DNA from: CAYFZO01 sp965223735 | Lineage (GTDB): Bacteria > Pseudomonadota > Gammaproteobacteria > Poriferisulfidales > Oxydemutatoraceae | Reading direction: 5' to 3' | Assembly: GCA_965223735.1 (NCBI GenBank) | Contig: OZ245010.1 | Span: 682,001-746,000 of the forward strand | DNA length: 64,000 nucleotides | Shown here: in pieces, positions 52,390-61,422 of the stretch | Numbering within the stretch: position 1 is the first letter of the stretch | Layout of the letters: every line of letters starts with the position of its first letter | Made by a program: the position numbers and the translations under genes | The notes under the pieces: model-generated | The model's input: the letters and a program-made list of their open reading frames with translations, nothing else | The model's database searches: none | Told to the model about the DNA's origin: nothing

Positions 52390-53459
52390 TGGGGAGCAGT
52401 ATGACGCGCGGTGAACAGCACCGCCGCCGTCAACGGCACCAACGCAACGGCGGCCAGCAAAACGCCCCACTCAGGCCACAGCGCGGCGGCGACCGCCAGC
52501 GGCGTCAGCCAGAACAGATTGGTCGCCGCCGTCGCAAAAGAAACAGCGCGATGCGCATTCGTGCGCGCGCACGCCGGCGAAAACATCATCCCTTCGGCTT
52601 TCTGCAACGTTCGCGCGAGCCTCTGATAAGCGTGCCGACGGTGGGCATGGGACAGTTTTTCGCGCGCGGCCATTCGCAGCACCAACGTCACGGTCGCGTC
52701 GGTAAAGAACACACCGAACAGGATCAGCCAGCACCACAGGTTCACACCGACCATCTCACCGACCCCCGAGGTCACCAAGGCGAACTGCGCGAGCACAAAG
52801 CCGATAAACCCGCTCGCGACGTCCCCCATAAAGATCTTCGCGGGCGGCCAGTTCCAGACCAGAAACCCGCCGACGACGGCAGCCAGCAACCACAGGTAGG
52901 ACGACAGGACATGGCCGGGCGCCGCAATCATCAGCACGATCCACGCGCCGACCACGACCGTCACCGCTTCGGTCGCCACAATCCCGTCTATGCCGTCCAT
53001 GAAATTGAAGAGGTTCAGGCACCACACCATTGCAACTGCCGCCAGCGGCCACCCCGCCCATCCAAGATCAACCATCCACGGCCCCAGCGGAATATCCGGC
53101 ACGCCGAAATGCCCGATACAGATCAGGGTGGCCAGAAAGTGCGTTGCGATCCGCGCCGCGGAAGACAGAGAGCGATGGTCGTCGAGCCAGCCGACGAACG
53201 CAACGATCGCCGCGGCCAACGCGAGCACGGCCGCGTCCTCAAGCGCCGGCGCAGCCGAAGACGACCACGCGAGCATCCCCGCGGACACCGCAAAAAATAC
53301 GACGACGATCGCAATCCCGCCGCCACGCGGCGTCGGCACGGCATGCGAACTGCGCTCGTTCGGCACGTCAACGATACAGTGCGACAGCGCGTAATTCCGC
53401 ATGACGCCGACACCCACGAGCGACAATAAAAAGGCCGCGCTCAGGAACAAAAAAACCAT
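52386..53459 (-). CDS. WbpL/WecA-type undecaprenyl-phosphate glycosyl-1-phosphate transferase
   Basis: The start is taken at 53459 (MVFLFLSAAFLLSLVGVGVM) because an earlier in-frame ATG would overlap the preceding gene. The ~357-residue protein has about ten membrane helices and the PNPT signatures VPNERSSHAVPTPRGGGIAI, NLFNFMDGIDGIVATEA and KIFMGDVASGFIGF. It attaches the first sugar-1-phosphate (FucNAc/QuiNAc or GlcNAc class) to undecaprenyl phosphate to begin O-antigen synthesis. Confidence 0.89.
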   Translation of the reverse strand: MVFLFLSAAFLLSLVGVGVMRNYALSHCIVDVPNERSSHAVPTPRGGGIAIVVVFFAVSAGMLAWSSSAAPALEDAAVLALAAAIVAFVGWLDDHRSLSSAARIATHFLATLICIGHFGVPDIPLGPWMVDLGWAGWPLAAVAMVWCLNLFNFMDGIDGIVATEAVTVVVGAWIVLMIAAPGHVLSSYLWLLAAVVGGFLVWNWPPAKIFMGDVASGFIGFVLAQFALVTSGVGEMVGVNLWCWLILFGVFFTDATVTLVLRMAAREKLSHAHRRHAYQRLARTLQKAEGMMFSPACARTNAHRAVSFATAATNLFWLTPLAVAAALWPEWGVLLAAVALVPLTAAVLFTARHTAPQ

Positions 53460-53493
53460 GCCGCCGCTATTTGATCTGCTGCCGCACGCCTCT

Positions 53494-54390
53494 TCAGACA
53501 AACGCCCTGACCGTGCGTTCAATGCCCTCGGCGAGCGTCAGCGGCGGCTCCCAGCCCAGCATCCGCCGGGTCTTACTCATATCCACGCGCAAGTCTCCGC
53601 ATAACCGGGCGATTTTATCACTCCGGCCGAGCAGAACACCCGCAAGGCGCAGGCATCCGACTGGACACGGCACGAGCCGCGCCTCGCGCCGCATCGCCGC
53701 AGCCAGCAAACGAATCAACTCGGGCGTCGCCGGATCTTCACCGTCGCAAACGAGAAACACTTCGCCCGCCGCCGCCGGATGCGTCAGGCACACCTTGATC
53801 AAATCACACAAATTAAACACGCTGACCAAGCTGCGCGCGTTGGAAACCAGCGCGAACGGTAACGGCCATTGTTTCGACACTGCGCGCATCATCGAAAGAA
53901 AATTGCCTTTCACGCCCGGCCCGTAAACCAGTGGCGGCCGGATCGCCGTCACCTCCAGCCCGGTTTCGCGTCCAATCCTGAACAACGCCGCCTCGATCTC
54001 ACGCTTGTTCCGCGCGTACGGCTCGCGCGTCGGCGACGGCAGATCGTCCGCGGTAAACGGGCGCGCGCCGGTCGCCTCGCCGTTGACCTTGACCGAACTG
54101 AGATACACCAGCCGCCCGACTGAATGCGCGACGCAGGCGTGCGCGATCTCGGCGTTATCTTCGACGTGAGGGCACGCAACAAGATGCACGACCGCGTCGG
54201 CACCTTCAAGCGCGCCATTCCAGCCGCCGATGTCGGCGATGTCGCGGCACTCGAAGTACTCGACGCCGGCCAACGGCGACGGCGGAGGACGGCGGATCAC
54301 CGCACGCACTCGATGACCGGTTTCCGACAGCGTCCGCACCAAAGTACTGCCGACAAAGCCACCGGCTCCGGTGACCGTCACTACAGGCAT
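53494..54390 (-). CDS. WbpV/WreQ-like UDP-sugar reductase/epimerase
   Basis: The start at 54390 (MPVVTVTGAGGFVGSTLVRT) places the NAD(P) loop at the N-terminus; a GTG at 54405 is possible. The catalytic YARNKREIEAALF, after LVYLSSVKVNGEATGARPF, fits the short-chain dehydrogenase group of WbpV/WbiG. These act with a WbpM dehydratase and a WbpL transferase to give UDP-QuiNAc. That exact neighbour set follows here, so a 4-keto reductase role is preferred over a 4-epimerase. Confidence 0.82.
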   Translation of the reverse strand: MPVVTVTGAGGFVGSTLVRTLSETGHRVRAVIRRPPPSPLAGVEYFECRDIADIGGWNGALEGADAVVHLVACPHVEDNAEIAHACVAHSVGRLVYLSSVKVNGEATGARPFTADDLPSPTREPYARNKREIEAALFRIGRETGLEVTAIRPPLVYGPGVKGNFLSMMRAVSKQWPLPFALVSNARSLVSVFNLCDLIKVCLTHPAAAGEVFLVCDGEDPATPELIRLLAAAMRREARLVPCPVGCLRLAGVLLGRSDKIARLCGDLRVDMSKTRRMLGWEPPLTLAEGIERTVRAFV

Positions 54391-54423
54391 ATTGCCCACC
54401 GACACATTCAGGTAAAGAAGGGC

Positions 54424-55407
54424 TCAATCGCGCAGAATACCCGCCTGCAACTTCCGCTCCCATTCCCAGGCGCTGTTCACGATCTCTTTAATATCGTCGT
54501 GGGAAGGGCGCCAGTCGAGCACCGACCGCAGGCACTGATTGTCAGCCACCAGCGACGGCACGTCGCCGGCGCGGCGTCCTCCCTCGCGCACCGGAAAATC
54601 CACGCCGGTCACATCCTTGACCATGGCGATGATCTCCCTGACGCTGTAACCATGTCCATAACCACAATTCAGCAGCAGCGGCTCGTCGCGCCCGGCGAGC
54701 AACTCGAGCGCTTCGGCGTGTATCCGGGCCAAGTCGCTCACGTGGATGTAGTCGCGCACGCAAGTGCCGTCGGGCGTGTCGTAATCGGTGCCGTTGATCG
54801 TGATGCCGTCAACTATGCCGGCGGCGGCCTGTACCGCGACCTTGATCAGATGCCGCGCGGGGCCCGACGGCCCCAGTTGCCCGCCCGGATCCGCGCCTGC
54901 GGCATTGTAGTAACGCAAAACCACGCATTGCACCCCGCCGGCGTGCTGCTCATCTAACAATATCTGCTCACTCATCATTTTCGACCACCCATACGGGTTG
55001 GACGGCAACAGGCGCGCGTCTTCCGAGGTCGCCGCTGCCGCCAGCGCATAGACTGCGGCGCTTGAGGAAAACATAAAATACGGCACCGCGCAGCGACGGC
55101 ACTGGCGCAGCAGGTGCAGCAGCCCGCCGACGTTGTTCGCATAGTACGCAAGCGGCTGTTCGACCGACTCGTCGGAATAGACGGACGCGGCGAAGTGCAT
55201 GACCGCGTCGAAACCCCACCGATCGAACGTATCCGACAAAGCCTGTTGATCGTCAAGATCGGCAACGACCAACTCGGCGCCCAGCGTTGCCTGCCGGAAA
55301 CCGTTGGACAGATTGTCATAGACAACCACTTCGTGGCCCGCGAGACGTAGTTCATGCACGGCATGACTGCCGATATAGCCGGCGCCGCCGGTCACCAGTG
55401 TTTTCAT
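54424..55407 (-). CDS. galE: UDP-glucose 4-epimerase
   Basis: The 327-residue protein begins MKTLVTGGAGYIGSHAVHEL. It has VVYDNLSNGFRQA, VMHFAASVYSDESVEQPLAYY, the catalytic NPYGWSKMMSEQIL and DGTCVRDYIHVSDLARIHAEAL. The spacing and length are those of GalE, which interconverts UDP-Glc and UDP-Gal. It heads the four-gene galE-wbpV-wbpL-wbpM series on the minus strand. Confidence 0.94.
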   Translation of the reverse strand: MKTLVTGGAGYIGSHAVHELRLAGHEVVVYDNLSNGFRQATLGAELVVADLDDQQALSDTFDRWGFDAVMHFAASVYSDESVEQPLAYYANNVGGLLHLLRQCRRCAVPYFMFSSSAAVYALAAAATSEDARLLPSNPYGWSKMMSEQILLDEQHAGGVQCVVLRYYNAAGADPGGQLGPSGPARHLIKVAVQAAAGIVDGITINGTDYDTPDGTCVRDYIHVSDLARIHAEALELLAGRDEPLLLNCGYGHGYSVREIIAMVKDVTGVDFPVREGGRRAGDVPSLVADNQCLRSVLDWRPSHDDIKEIVNSAWEWERKLQAGILRD

Positions 55408-55447
55408 GTCAACTCCTGCTCGCAGATTGGAACGGAACTCAAAAGCG

Positions 55448-55485
55448 GACTGCGCAGTTCTGTCTCAAAACAAAACTGCGCAGTC
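55448..55485 (-). terminator. Hairpin after ssb, possible terminator
   Basis: The arms GACTGCGCAGTT (55448-55459) and AACTGCGCAGTC (55474-55485) pair perfectly over 12 bp with a 14-base loop. It lies 12 bp after the ssb stop and before galE. No clean U-tract follows on the minus strand (only CGCTTTTG), so termination is likely but not certain. Confidence 0.6.
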
Positions 55486-55497
55486 GTTATTATGGGA

Positions 55498-55983
55498 TTA
55501 AAATGGAATGTCGTCGTCGAAGTCGCCGCCCGACGCAGGCTGATGCGCAGGCGCCGCCGCGGACCTGCTCTTGTCGCCGGCCTCACCCTTGCCTTCACTT
55601 TTGTCACCGCCCGACTGCCGGTTGTCGTAGCGCGCCGAGCCGTCGTTGCGGTTGCCGAGAATGTGCATTTCCGAAACAACCACTTCGGTGGTGTAACGAT
55701 CGTTGCCACTCTGATCCTGCCACTTGTGCGTCTGCAAACGACCCTCGACGTAGGCTTGCGACCCCTTGCGCAGATATTCAGCCGTAATTTCGGCAAGGCG
55801 ACCGAAAAACACCAGCCGATGCCACTCCGTCCTCTCACGCCGTTCACCACTTTCGCGATCTTTCCAACTCTCCGTCGTTGCCAACGGCACATTGCATACC
55901 GCGGATCCACTCGGTGTATAACGAACTTCAGGATCCTGACCCAGATTTCCGATCAGTATTGCCTTGTTTACTCCTCTTGCCAT
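55498..55983 (-). CDS. ssb: Single-stranded DNA-binding protein
   Basis: The 161-residue protein has an OB fold starting MARGVNKAILIGNLGQDPEVRY, with TEWHRLVFFGRLAEI and GSQAYVEGRL. A flexible Gly/Ala/Lys-rich linker and the acidic protein-docking tail FDDDIPF follow. It coats single-stranded DNA and recruits repair proteins. The order ssb, MFS gene, then uvrA on the other strand is the usual gammaproteobacterial neighbourhood. Confidence 0.95.
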   Translation of the reverse strand: MARGVNKAILIGNLGQDPEVRYTPSGSAVCNVPLATTESWKDRESGERRERTEWHRLVFFGRLAEITAEYLRKGSQAYVEGRLQTHKWQDQSGNDRYTTEVVVSEMHILGNRNDGSARYDNRQSGGDKSEGKGEAGDKSRSAAAPAHQPASGGDFDDDIPF

Positions 55984-56177
55984 GCGACCCCCTCCCTTAG
56001 TGAGTGTTAATAGGATTAAAGAAAAAAACAGGCGCTTATCATACCTTAATCACGAGAAACTTAAAGAGGCATCAAACCTGCAAGCCGATAAACGGTCGCC
56101 TCAGAGGAACCGGCGAATATGAAACAAGCAGATGCGCGACGGGACGTGCCCCATAGACGAGACTGAGCGGCGTCCCA

Positions 56178-57398
56178 TTATCGACGGCCACCGTCGGCAT
56201 GACACGGCCTCCCTATACCGGCGGCACACAGCAGCCACACGACGGCGATACCCGCATTCGTCAGATAAACAGCACCGGCATCCCAGACTTCAAGCACCCA
56301 CCCCGCCAACAGGCCGCCGACAAACGCCCCCAGAAACTGCCCGTTCATGAACACGCCCATCGAGGCGCCTTTCGCGTCGGCTTCGCAAAAGCGGCTGACC
56401 AAGGCGGGCAGGCTCGCCTCGAGATAATTGAAAGCGGCAAAAAACAGCACCATCACAACGACAACCGGCAACCACGCTGGCTCCGAGAAAAACGCGCCGA
56501 CCTGGCTCACGCCCAGCAACGCCACCGCGGTCAGCAGAAACCCCCTGACGCGACGCGTCTTTTCGGCGACCGCCAGCAACGGCAGGACCAGCGCAAGAGA
56601 GCCGATCAGCACCGGCACGTAGAACAGCCAGTGCGAGGCGCGCTCCAGCCCGAGTTGCCTTTCGAGCAACGGCGGCAGCAACAGGAAATTCGCCATCATG
56701 ATCAGATGCAGAAAAAACACGCCGGCGTCGAGGCGCAGCAGGTTGCCGTTGCGCAATGCTTCACAGATCCTGGACCAGACGCCGGGGACGGACACCATGG
56801 CGTTGCGGTGTTGCGGCACGTCCGCGGATGACGGTAGCGCCGTCAATGTCAAAATGACAGCGAGCACGCCGAGCGCGGCGCTTGCGAGAAAAACACCGCG
56901 CAGACCGAAACCGGCGGCGAGCGGCGGCCCCACGAACAACGCGAACATGAAAGCCAGGCCGATGCCGACGCCGATGAAGGCGAACACCCGCGAACGTTGT
57001 TCCTCACGCGTCAGGTCGGTCGCGAGCGCCATCATCGCGGCGGCGATCGCCCCCGCCCCCTGTAACGCGCGCCCGACGATGACCCCGATGATCGTATCGG
57101 CCGCAGCCGCGATCAGACTACCCAGCACAAAGATCAAAAGACCGCCGACGATGACCGGCTTTCTGCCGACCCTGTCCGACAGGGCGCCGAACGGGATCTG
57201 CAACAACGCCTGAGGCAGGCCGTAGATGCCCAGCGCCAGGCCGATCAGCACCGGTGTCGCGCCGGTGAAATGGCCGTCGGCGAGCGCGAGTACCGGCAAT
57301 GCCATGAACAGGCCCAGCATACGCGCCATATAAATGCTGCCCACCACAACCGCGACCCGCTTTTCGACTCGGTTCAAACTGGAATTCAGTCGCGGCAT
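56178..57398 (-). CDS. Major facilitator superfamily transporter (YajR-like)
   Basis: The 406-residue protein has twelve hydrophobic segments and the MFS motif A, GALSDRVGRKPVIV, after the second helix. LALADGHFTGATPVLIGLALGIYGLPQALLQIPFG is typical of the YajR-like drug-exporter group kept between ssb and uvrA. There is no C-terminal cytoplasmic ferredoxin-like domain, unlike the E. coli protein. Its substrate is unknown. Confidence 0.9.
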   Translation of the reverse strand: MPRLNSSLNRVEKRVAVVVGSIYMARMLGLFMALPVLALADGHFTGATPVLIGLALGIYGLPQALLQIPFGALSDRVGRKPVIVGGLLIFVLGSLIAAAADTIIGVIVGRALQGAGAIAAAMMALATDLTREEQRSRVFAFIGVGIGLAFMFALFVGPPLAAGFGLRGVFLASAALGVLAVILTLTALPSSADVPQHRNAMVSVPGVWSRICEALRNGNLLRLDAGVFFLHLIMMANFLLLPPLLERQLGLERASHWLFYVPVLIGSLALVLPLLAVAEKTRRVRGFLLTAVALLGVSQVGAFFSEPAWLPVVVVMVLFFAAFNYLEASLPALVSRFCEADAKGASMGVFMNGQFLGAFVGGLLAGWVLEVWDAGAVYLTNAGIAVVWLLCAAGIGRPCHADGGRR

Positions 57399-57721
57399 GA
57401 AGTGGATATCCGTCCGTATAAATAGCCCGGCTTACCGACGCGGAAGTCAGACACACAGGATTGCTTACTCTTCGGGCCTGCTCCGAGGCTCGCCCCCGGG
57501 CTTACCGTGGAAAGTCATTATACGCACGGACGGATCTGAACTCCGCCCCTGCCTTGATCGTGCAACGGACGTGTCTGGCGTGTACGGGAATTGTCCACAG
57601 GACACCCCGGGATTACCGCCTCGAAAGTCATACGGGCGGGCATTAAGCGGCGCACCGCCGCCGCCATTCGTGACCGACAAACCCGTTATACTAAGCAGTT
57701 TGCTTTCGACACAGGCTGTTT
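57399..57721. other. Divergent intergenic region MFS / uvrA with imperfect repeats
   Basis: The 323-bp region holds both promoters. I see no convincing LexA box before uvrA. It contains three imperfect copies of a ~25-bp motif of the form CCCGGnnTTACCG, a four-base gap, then GAAAGTCA, described separately. No gene is seen. Confidence 0.5.
57426..57631 (+). repeat. Three imperfect copies of a ~25-bp motif
   Basis: Copies lie at 57426-57450 (CCCGGCTTACCG then GGAAGTCAG), 57495-57518 (CCCGGGCTTACCG then GAAAGTCAT) and 57606-57631 (CCCGGGATTACCG then GAAAGTCAT). All three are in the same direction, with starts 69 and 111 bp apart. The intervening sequence is not repeated. They could be regulator-binding sites or remains of a small repeat family. 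Confidence 0.55.
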
Positions 57722-60553
57722 ATGAAAAAAATCTGCATTAAGGGCGCGAGAACCCATAATCTGCAAAATATAGACTTGGAATTTCCGCGCAACAAGTTGG
57801 TGGTCATCACCGGCTTGTCGGGTTCCGGCAAATCCTCACTCGCCTTTGACACCATCTTCGCCGAGGGGCAAAGACGCTATATCGAATCCCTGTCCTCCTA
57901 CGCGCGGCAGTTCCTGTCGCGCCTGGAAAAACCCGACGTTGACCAAATAGAGGGCCTGTCCCCCGCCATCTCAATCGAGCAGAAATCGACCTCGCATAAT
58001 CCGCGCTCGACCGTCGGCACGATCACCGAGATCTACGACTATCTCAGGCTTCTGTTTGCGCGCGTCGGCACCCCGCGATGCCCGGTGCACGGCGAAAACC
58101 TTGAAGCGCAGACCATCAGCCAGATAGTCGATGAGATCACCGCGATGCCGAAAGACACGCGGCTGATGCTGCTCGCGCCGATCGTGCGCAACCGCAAAGG
58201 GGAATACGTCCAGTTGCTGAAGAACCTGAAGGCGCAGGGCTTCCTGCGGGCACGCATCAACGGCAAAGCGTTTGAACTCGACGCGCCGCCGAAACTCGAC
58301 CTCAGAAAAAAGCACACGATAGAAGTCATCATTGACCGGATCAAGTTACGCGAAGGCATCAAACTCCGCCTCGCCGAATCGATTGAGACTGCCCTGAGCC
58401 TCACCGACGGTATCGTCGCCGTCGCCCCGATTGACGACGACAAAAAAGGCGCGACGAACAACACCACCGTCTTCTCTTCATCTTTCGCGTGCCCGCACTG
58501 CGGCTACAACCTGAGCGAACTCGAACCCCGGCTGTTCTCGTTCAACAGCCCTGTCGGCGCGTGTCCCGACTGCGACGGCCTCGGCGTCGTGCGCTGTTTT
58601 GACGAAGACAAGATCATCGGCGACTCGTCGCTGAGCCTCGCCGCGGGAGCGATCCGCGGCTGGGACAGAAACAGCCGGTACAACTTCCGCAGGCTGGTGT
58701 CGCTGTCGCGGCATTACAATTTTGACGTGGAAGCGCCGTTCTCGTCGCTGCCGAAAAAAACACGTCGCATCATCCTCTACGGCAGTGGCGACGAAGTCGT
58801 CGCCTTCACTTACCGCAACCGCGGCAAAAAAGGCGTCGCGCGCTACCGCTTCGGCGGCATCATCCCGGTGATGGAACGTCGCTACCGGGAGACCGAGTCC
58901 GACGCGGTGCGCGAGGAACTTGCACGCTACATGACCGTCAGCCCGTGCTCGAGTTGCGACGGCACACGCCTCAACGAAACCGCGCGCCACGTGTTCGTCG
59001 CCGACACCGCCCTGCCGGAGATCACCGCGATCACGACCGAACAGGCACTGGCGTTCTTTGACCGGCTGGCGCTGCCCGGACGCAAGGCAAAGATCTCGGA
59101 GAAGATCGTCGCCGAGATCCGCGAGCGGCTGAGGTTTCTGGTGGACGTCGGCCTCGACTATCTAGGCATGGACCGCAGCGCGGACACCCTGTCGGGCGGC
59201 GAAGCGCAACGCATCCGTCTCGCGAGCCAGATCGGCTCGGGACTGGTCGGCGTCATGTATATCCTCGACGAGCCCTCTATCGGCCTGCACCAGCGCGACA
59301 ACAAGCGCCTGCTCAAGACGCTGCACCGGTTGCGCGACCTCGGCAACAGCGTCATCGTCGTCGAACACGACGAGGGGGCGATCCGCTGCGCAGACCACCT
59401 GATCGACATCGGCCCCGGCGCCGGCAAGCACGGCGGGCGCGTCGTCGCACAGGGCACACCTGCGCAGATTGGAAAAAACGCGGCGTCGCTGACCGGGCAA
59501 TACTTGTCGGGCAAGCGCCGCATCGAGACGCCCGTCGCGCGTATGCCGCCGGACAGAAGCAGGCAACTGCACGCGCACGGCCTCACCGGCAACAACCTCA
59601 AAAACATTGACGTCAAAATCCCCCTCGGGCTGTTCATCACCGTCACCGGCGTATCGGGATCGGGCAAGTCAACCCTGGTCAAGGAGACGCTGTACAAGCA
59701 CATCGCGCGCAAACTGAACAGAAGCGGCGACGCCCCCGCACCGTGCCGCAACATCAAGGGTCTCGAGCAGATCGACAAGATCATAAACATCAACCAGAAC
59801 CCGATCGGGCGCACGCCGCGCTCAAACCCCGCCACCTACACCGGCCTGTTCACCCCGATCAGGGACTTGTTCTCGTCGGTGCCCGAAGCACGCGCGCGCG
59901 GCTACACGCCGGGAAGGTTCAGTTTCAACGTCAGGGGCGGAAGATGCGAATCGTGCCGCGGCGACGGGGTTACTAAAGTTGAAATGCACTTTCTGCCCGA
60001 CATCTATGTGACTTGCGACGTGTGTTACGGAAAGCGATATAACCGTGAAACGCTCGACATTCTGTACAAAGGGAGAAATATCGACGAAGTGCTCGACATG
60101 ACCGTCGAACAGGCTTTTTCATTCTTCAGCGCAATCCCGATCATCAAGCGCAAGCTGCAAACGCTGATGGACGTCGGGCTCGGGTATATCGCACTCGGGC
60201 AAAATGCGACGACCCTGTCCGGCGGCGAAGCTCAGCGCGTGAAACTGTCGCACGAACTGTCGAAACGCGACACCGGCAAAACGCTGTACCTGCTCGACGA
60301 ACCGACCACCGGCCTGCATTTTCAGGACGTCGAGCAGTTGCTGAAAGTCCTGCACCGCCTGCGCAACGGCGGCAACACCGTGATCGTGATCGAGCATAAC
60401 CTCGACGTGATCAAAACCGCCGACTGGATCATAGACCTCGGCCCCGAAGGCGGCGACAAGGGCGGCGAAATCGTTGCCACCGGCACGCCGGAGCAGATCG
60501 TCGCGTGCAAACGCTCCTACACCGGGCACCATTTGAAGGCGGCGCTGGGTTGA
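57722..60553 (+). CDS. uvrA: Excinuclease ABC subunit A
   Basis: The 943-residue protein has two ABC ATPase halves: GLSGSGKSSLAFDT (residues 32-45) with LSGGEAQRIRLASQIGSGL, and GVSGSGKSTLVKETL (near 643) with LSGGEAQRVKLSHEL. Zinc modules CPHCGYNL...CPDCDGLG and CESCRGDG...CDVCYGKR are present. It finds DNA damage and loads UvrB in nucleotide excision repair. Length and domain order are normal. Confidence 0.97.
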   Translation: MKKICIKGARTHNLQNIDLEFPRNKLVVITGLSGSGKSSLAFDTIFAEGQRRYIESLSSYARQFLSRLEKPDVDQIEGLSPAISIEQKSTSHNPRSTVGTITEIYDYLRLLFARVGTPRCPVHGENLEAQTISQIVDEITAMPKDTRLMLLAPIVRNRKGEYVQLLKNLKAQGFLRARINGKAFELDAPPKLDLRKKHTIEVIIDRIKLREGIKLRLAESIETALSLTDGIVAVAPIDDDKKGATNNTTVFSSSFACPHCGYNLSELEPRLFSFNSPVGACPDCDGLGVVRCFDEDKIIGDSSLSLAAGAIRGWDRNSRYNFRRLVSLSRHYNFDVEAPFSSLPKKTRRIILYGSGDEVVAFTYRNRGKKGVARYRFGGIIPVMERRYRETESDAVREELARYMTVSPCSSCDGTRLNETARHVFVADTALPEITAITTEQALAFFDRLALPGRKAKISEKIVAEIRERLRFLVDVGLDYLGMDRSADTLSGGEAQRIRLASQIGSGLVGVMYILDEPSIGLHQRDNKRLLKTLHRLRDLGNSVIVVEHDEGAIRCADHLIDIGPGAGKHGGRVVAQGTPAQIGKNAASLTGQYLSGKRRIETPVARMPPDRSRQLHAHGLTGNNLKNIDVKIPLGLFITVTGVSGSGKSTLVKETLYKHIARKLNRSGDAPAPCRNIKGLEQIDKIININQNPIGRTPRSNPATYTGLFTPIRDLFSSVPEARARGYTPGRFSFNVRGGRCESCRGDGVTKVEMHFLPDIYVTCDVCYGKRYNRETLDILYKGRNIDEVLDMTVEQAFSFFSAIPIIKRKLQTLMDVGLGYIALGQNATTLSGGEAQRVKLSHELSKRDTGKTLYLLDEPTTGLHFQDVEQLLKVLHRLRNGGNTVIVIEHNLDVIKTADWIIDLGPEGGDKGGEIVATGTPEQIVACKRSYTGHHLKAALG

Positions 60554-60590
60554 TCAATAATAAATTCCCGTTCCGCCCGGATAATAGTAA

Positions 60591-60905
60591 CTAGGAACTA
60601 AAAAACCTGGTCAACAAGGCTATGAGCGCTATCCCTACAGTAGTAAGTAGCGGTATTAGCCACTTGAAAGTTCTCATCTCGGCATCTAATCGCCCAAAAT
60701 CCTCTTTGGTAGCCATGTTCTGCATCAAACCATCCAATCGTCCAAAATCCTCTTTGGTAGCTACGTTCTGCATCAAGCCCTCAATCTTCGCCACCCTTTC
60801 ACCGAGAGAACCACCGCCACCGGAACCGCCACCCGGAGTAGTAGGAAGCGGCACAACGTTGCTGCTACTGTCCTGCGTCTGATTATCCACTTTGATAGGA
60901 CTCAA
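60591..60905 (-). CDS. Short coiled-coil protein with C-terminal membrane helix
   Basis: The 104-residue protein has a Ser/Gly/Pro-rich N-terminus (TTPGGGSGGGGSLGERVAKI), two 16-residue units of the type LMQNMATKEDFGRLDG (48-bp repeats starting 60688 and 60736), and a terminal membrane helix (WLIPLLTTVGIALIALLTRFF). The plan matches the larger protein at 24197-24739 and XhlA/DUF1640-like proteins. Its start overlaps the stop of the next small gene (ATGA), so the two form a coupled pair. The function is unknown. Confidence 0.68.
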   Translation of the reverse strand: MSPIKVDNQTQDSSSNVVPLPTTPGGGSGGGGSLGERVAKIEGLMQNVATKEDFGRLDGLMQNMATKEDFGRLDAEMRTFKWLIPLLTTVGIALIALLTRFFSS

Positions 60906-61189
60906 GCGATCTCAACCCACGTTGCCATTTGTTCCCAGAGAGCGGGGTCATATCGGCCGTGATAATTCTCAACTTTTATAACAACACCAATGGCAGACGG
61001 AGTATCCCCTGTAATATCCAGACTTTTTGCTACTGACTCCGTAGTAGCATTTCCATTCTTCGTAGCAACCACCCAACTGAAACCGTTTCTCAACGAATAA
61101 TAAAAATCTTTATACGAGTCCTCCAGTTTCCGCTTTATCACACCTGCGGATTTTCCATCATCATCGCTAACCACAAGAAACAGTTTCAT
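60902..61189 (-). CDS. Small hypothetical protein coupled to the coiled-coil gene
   Basis: This 95-residue soluble protein begins MKLFLVVSDDDGKSAGVIKR and contains RNGFSWVVATKNGNATTESV and VIKVENYHGRYDPALWEQMA. The alternating strand-helix pattern suggests a small alpha/beta (ferredoxin-like) fold, but I cannot assign a family. AGGA lies about ten bases before the ATG. It is the first gene of a two-gene unit with the membrane-anchored coiled-coil protein. Confidence 0.65.
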   Translation of the reverse strand: MKLFLVVSDDDGKSAGVIKRKLEDSYKDFYYSLRNGFSWVVATKNGNATTESVAKSLDITGDTPSAIGVVIKVENYHGRYDPALWEQMATWVEIA

Positions 61190-61370
61190 TTGTTTTTAAT
61201 CCTGTTGTTGGTTAAAACATTCAGGCCTGCCTGCAACGGCACCAAACATTATCAATACCCCCACACGGAATACACCTCGCCGAAAGAAAACCGGCAGGAT
61301 TTTTTGAAAGATATTGATGATAGATAATATCAGGCATGGCGGGCCGATCGTCAACATAAAGAATGGCCTG

Positions 61371-61396
61371 AAAAAACGCCCGGCCGAAGCCGGGCG
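61371..61396 (-). terminator. Rho-independent terminator of the porin gene
   Basis: On the minus strand an 8-bp perfect stem (CGCCCGGC with GCCGGGCG, loop TTCG) is followed directly by six T residues (61376-61371). It lies 27 bp after the porin stop. The stable UUCG loop and the U-tract make this a textbook intrinsic terminator. Confidence 0.9.
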
Positions 61397-61422
61397 GTAA
61401 ATAACGTTATCAGGGATAATGA

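Noticed and set aside
57600..57721. LexA (SOS) box upstream of uvrA
   Set aside because: No CTGT-N8-ACAG-type palindrome could be found; the nearby CACAGG and CTGT strings are not arranged as a box.
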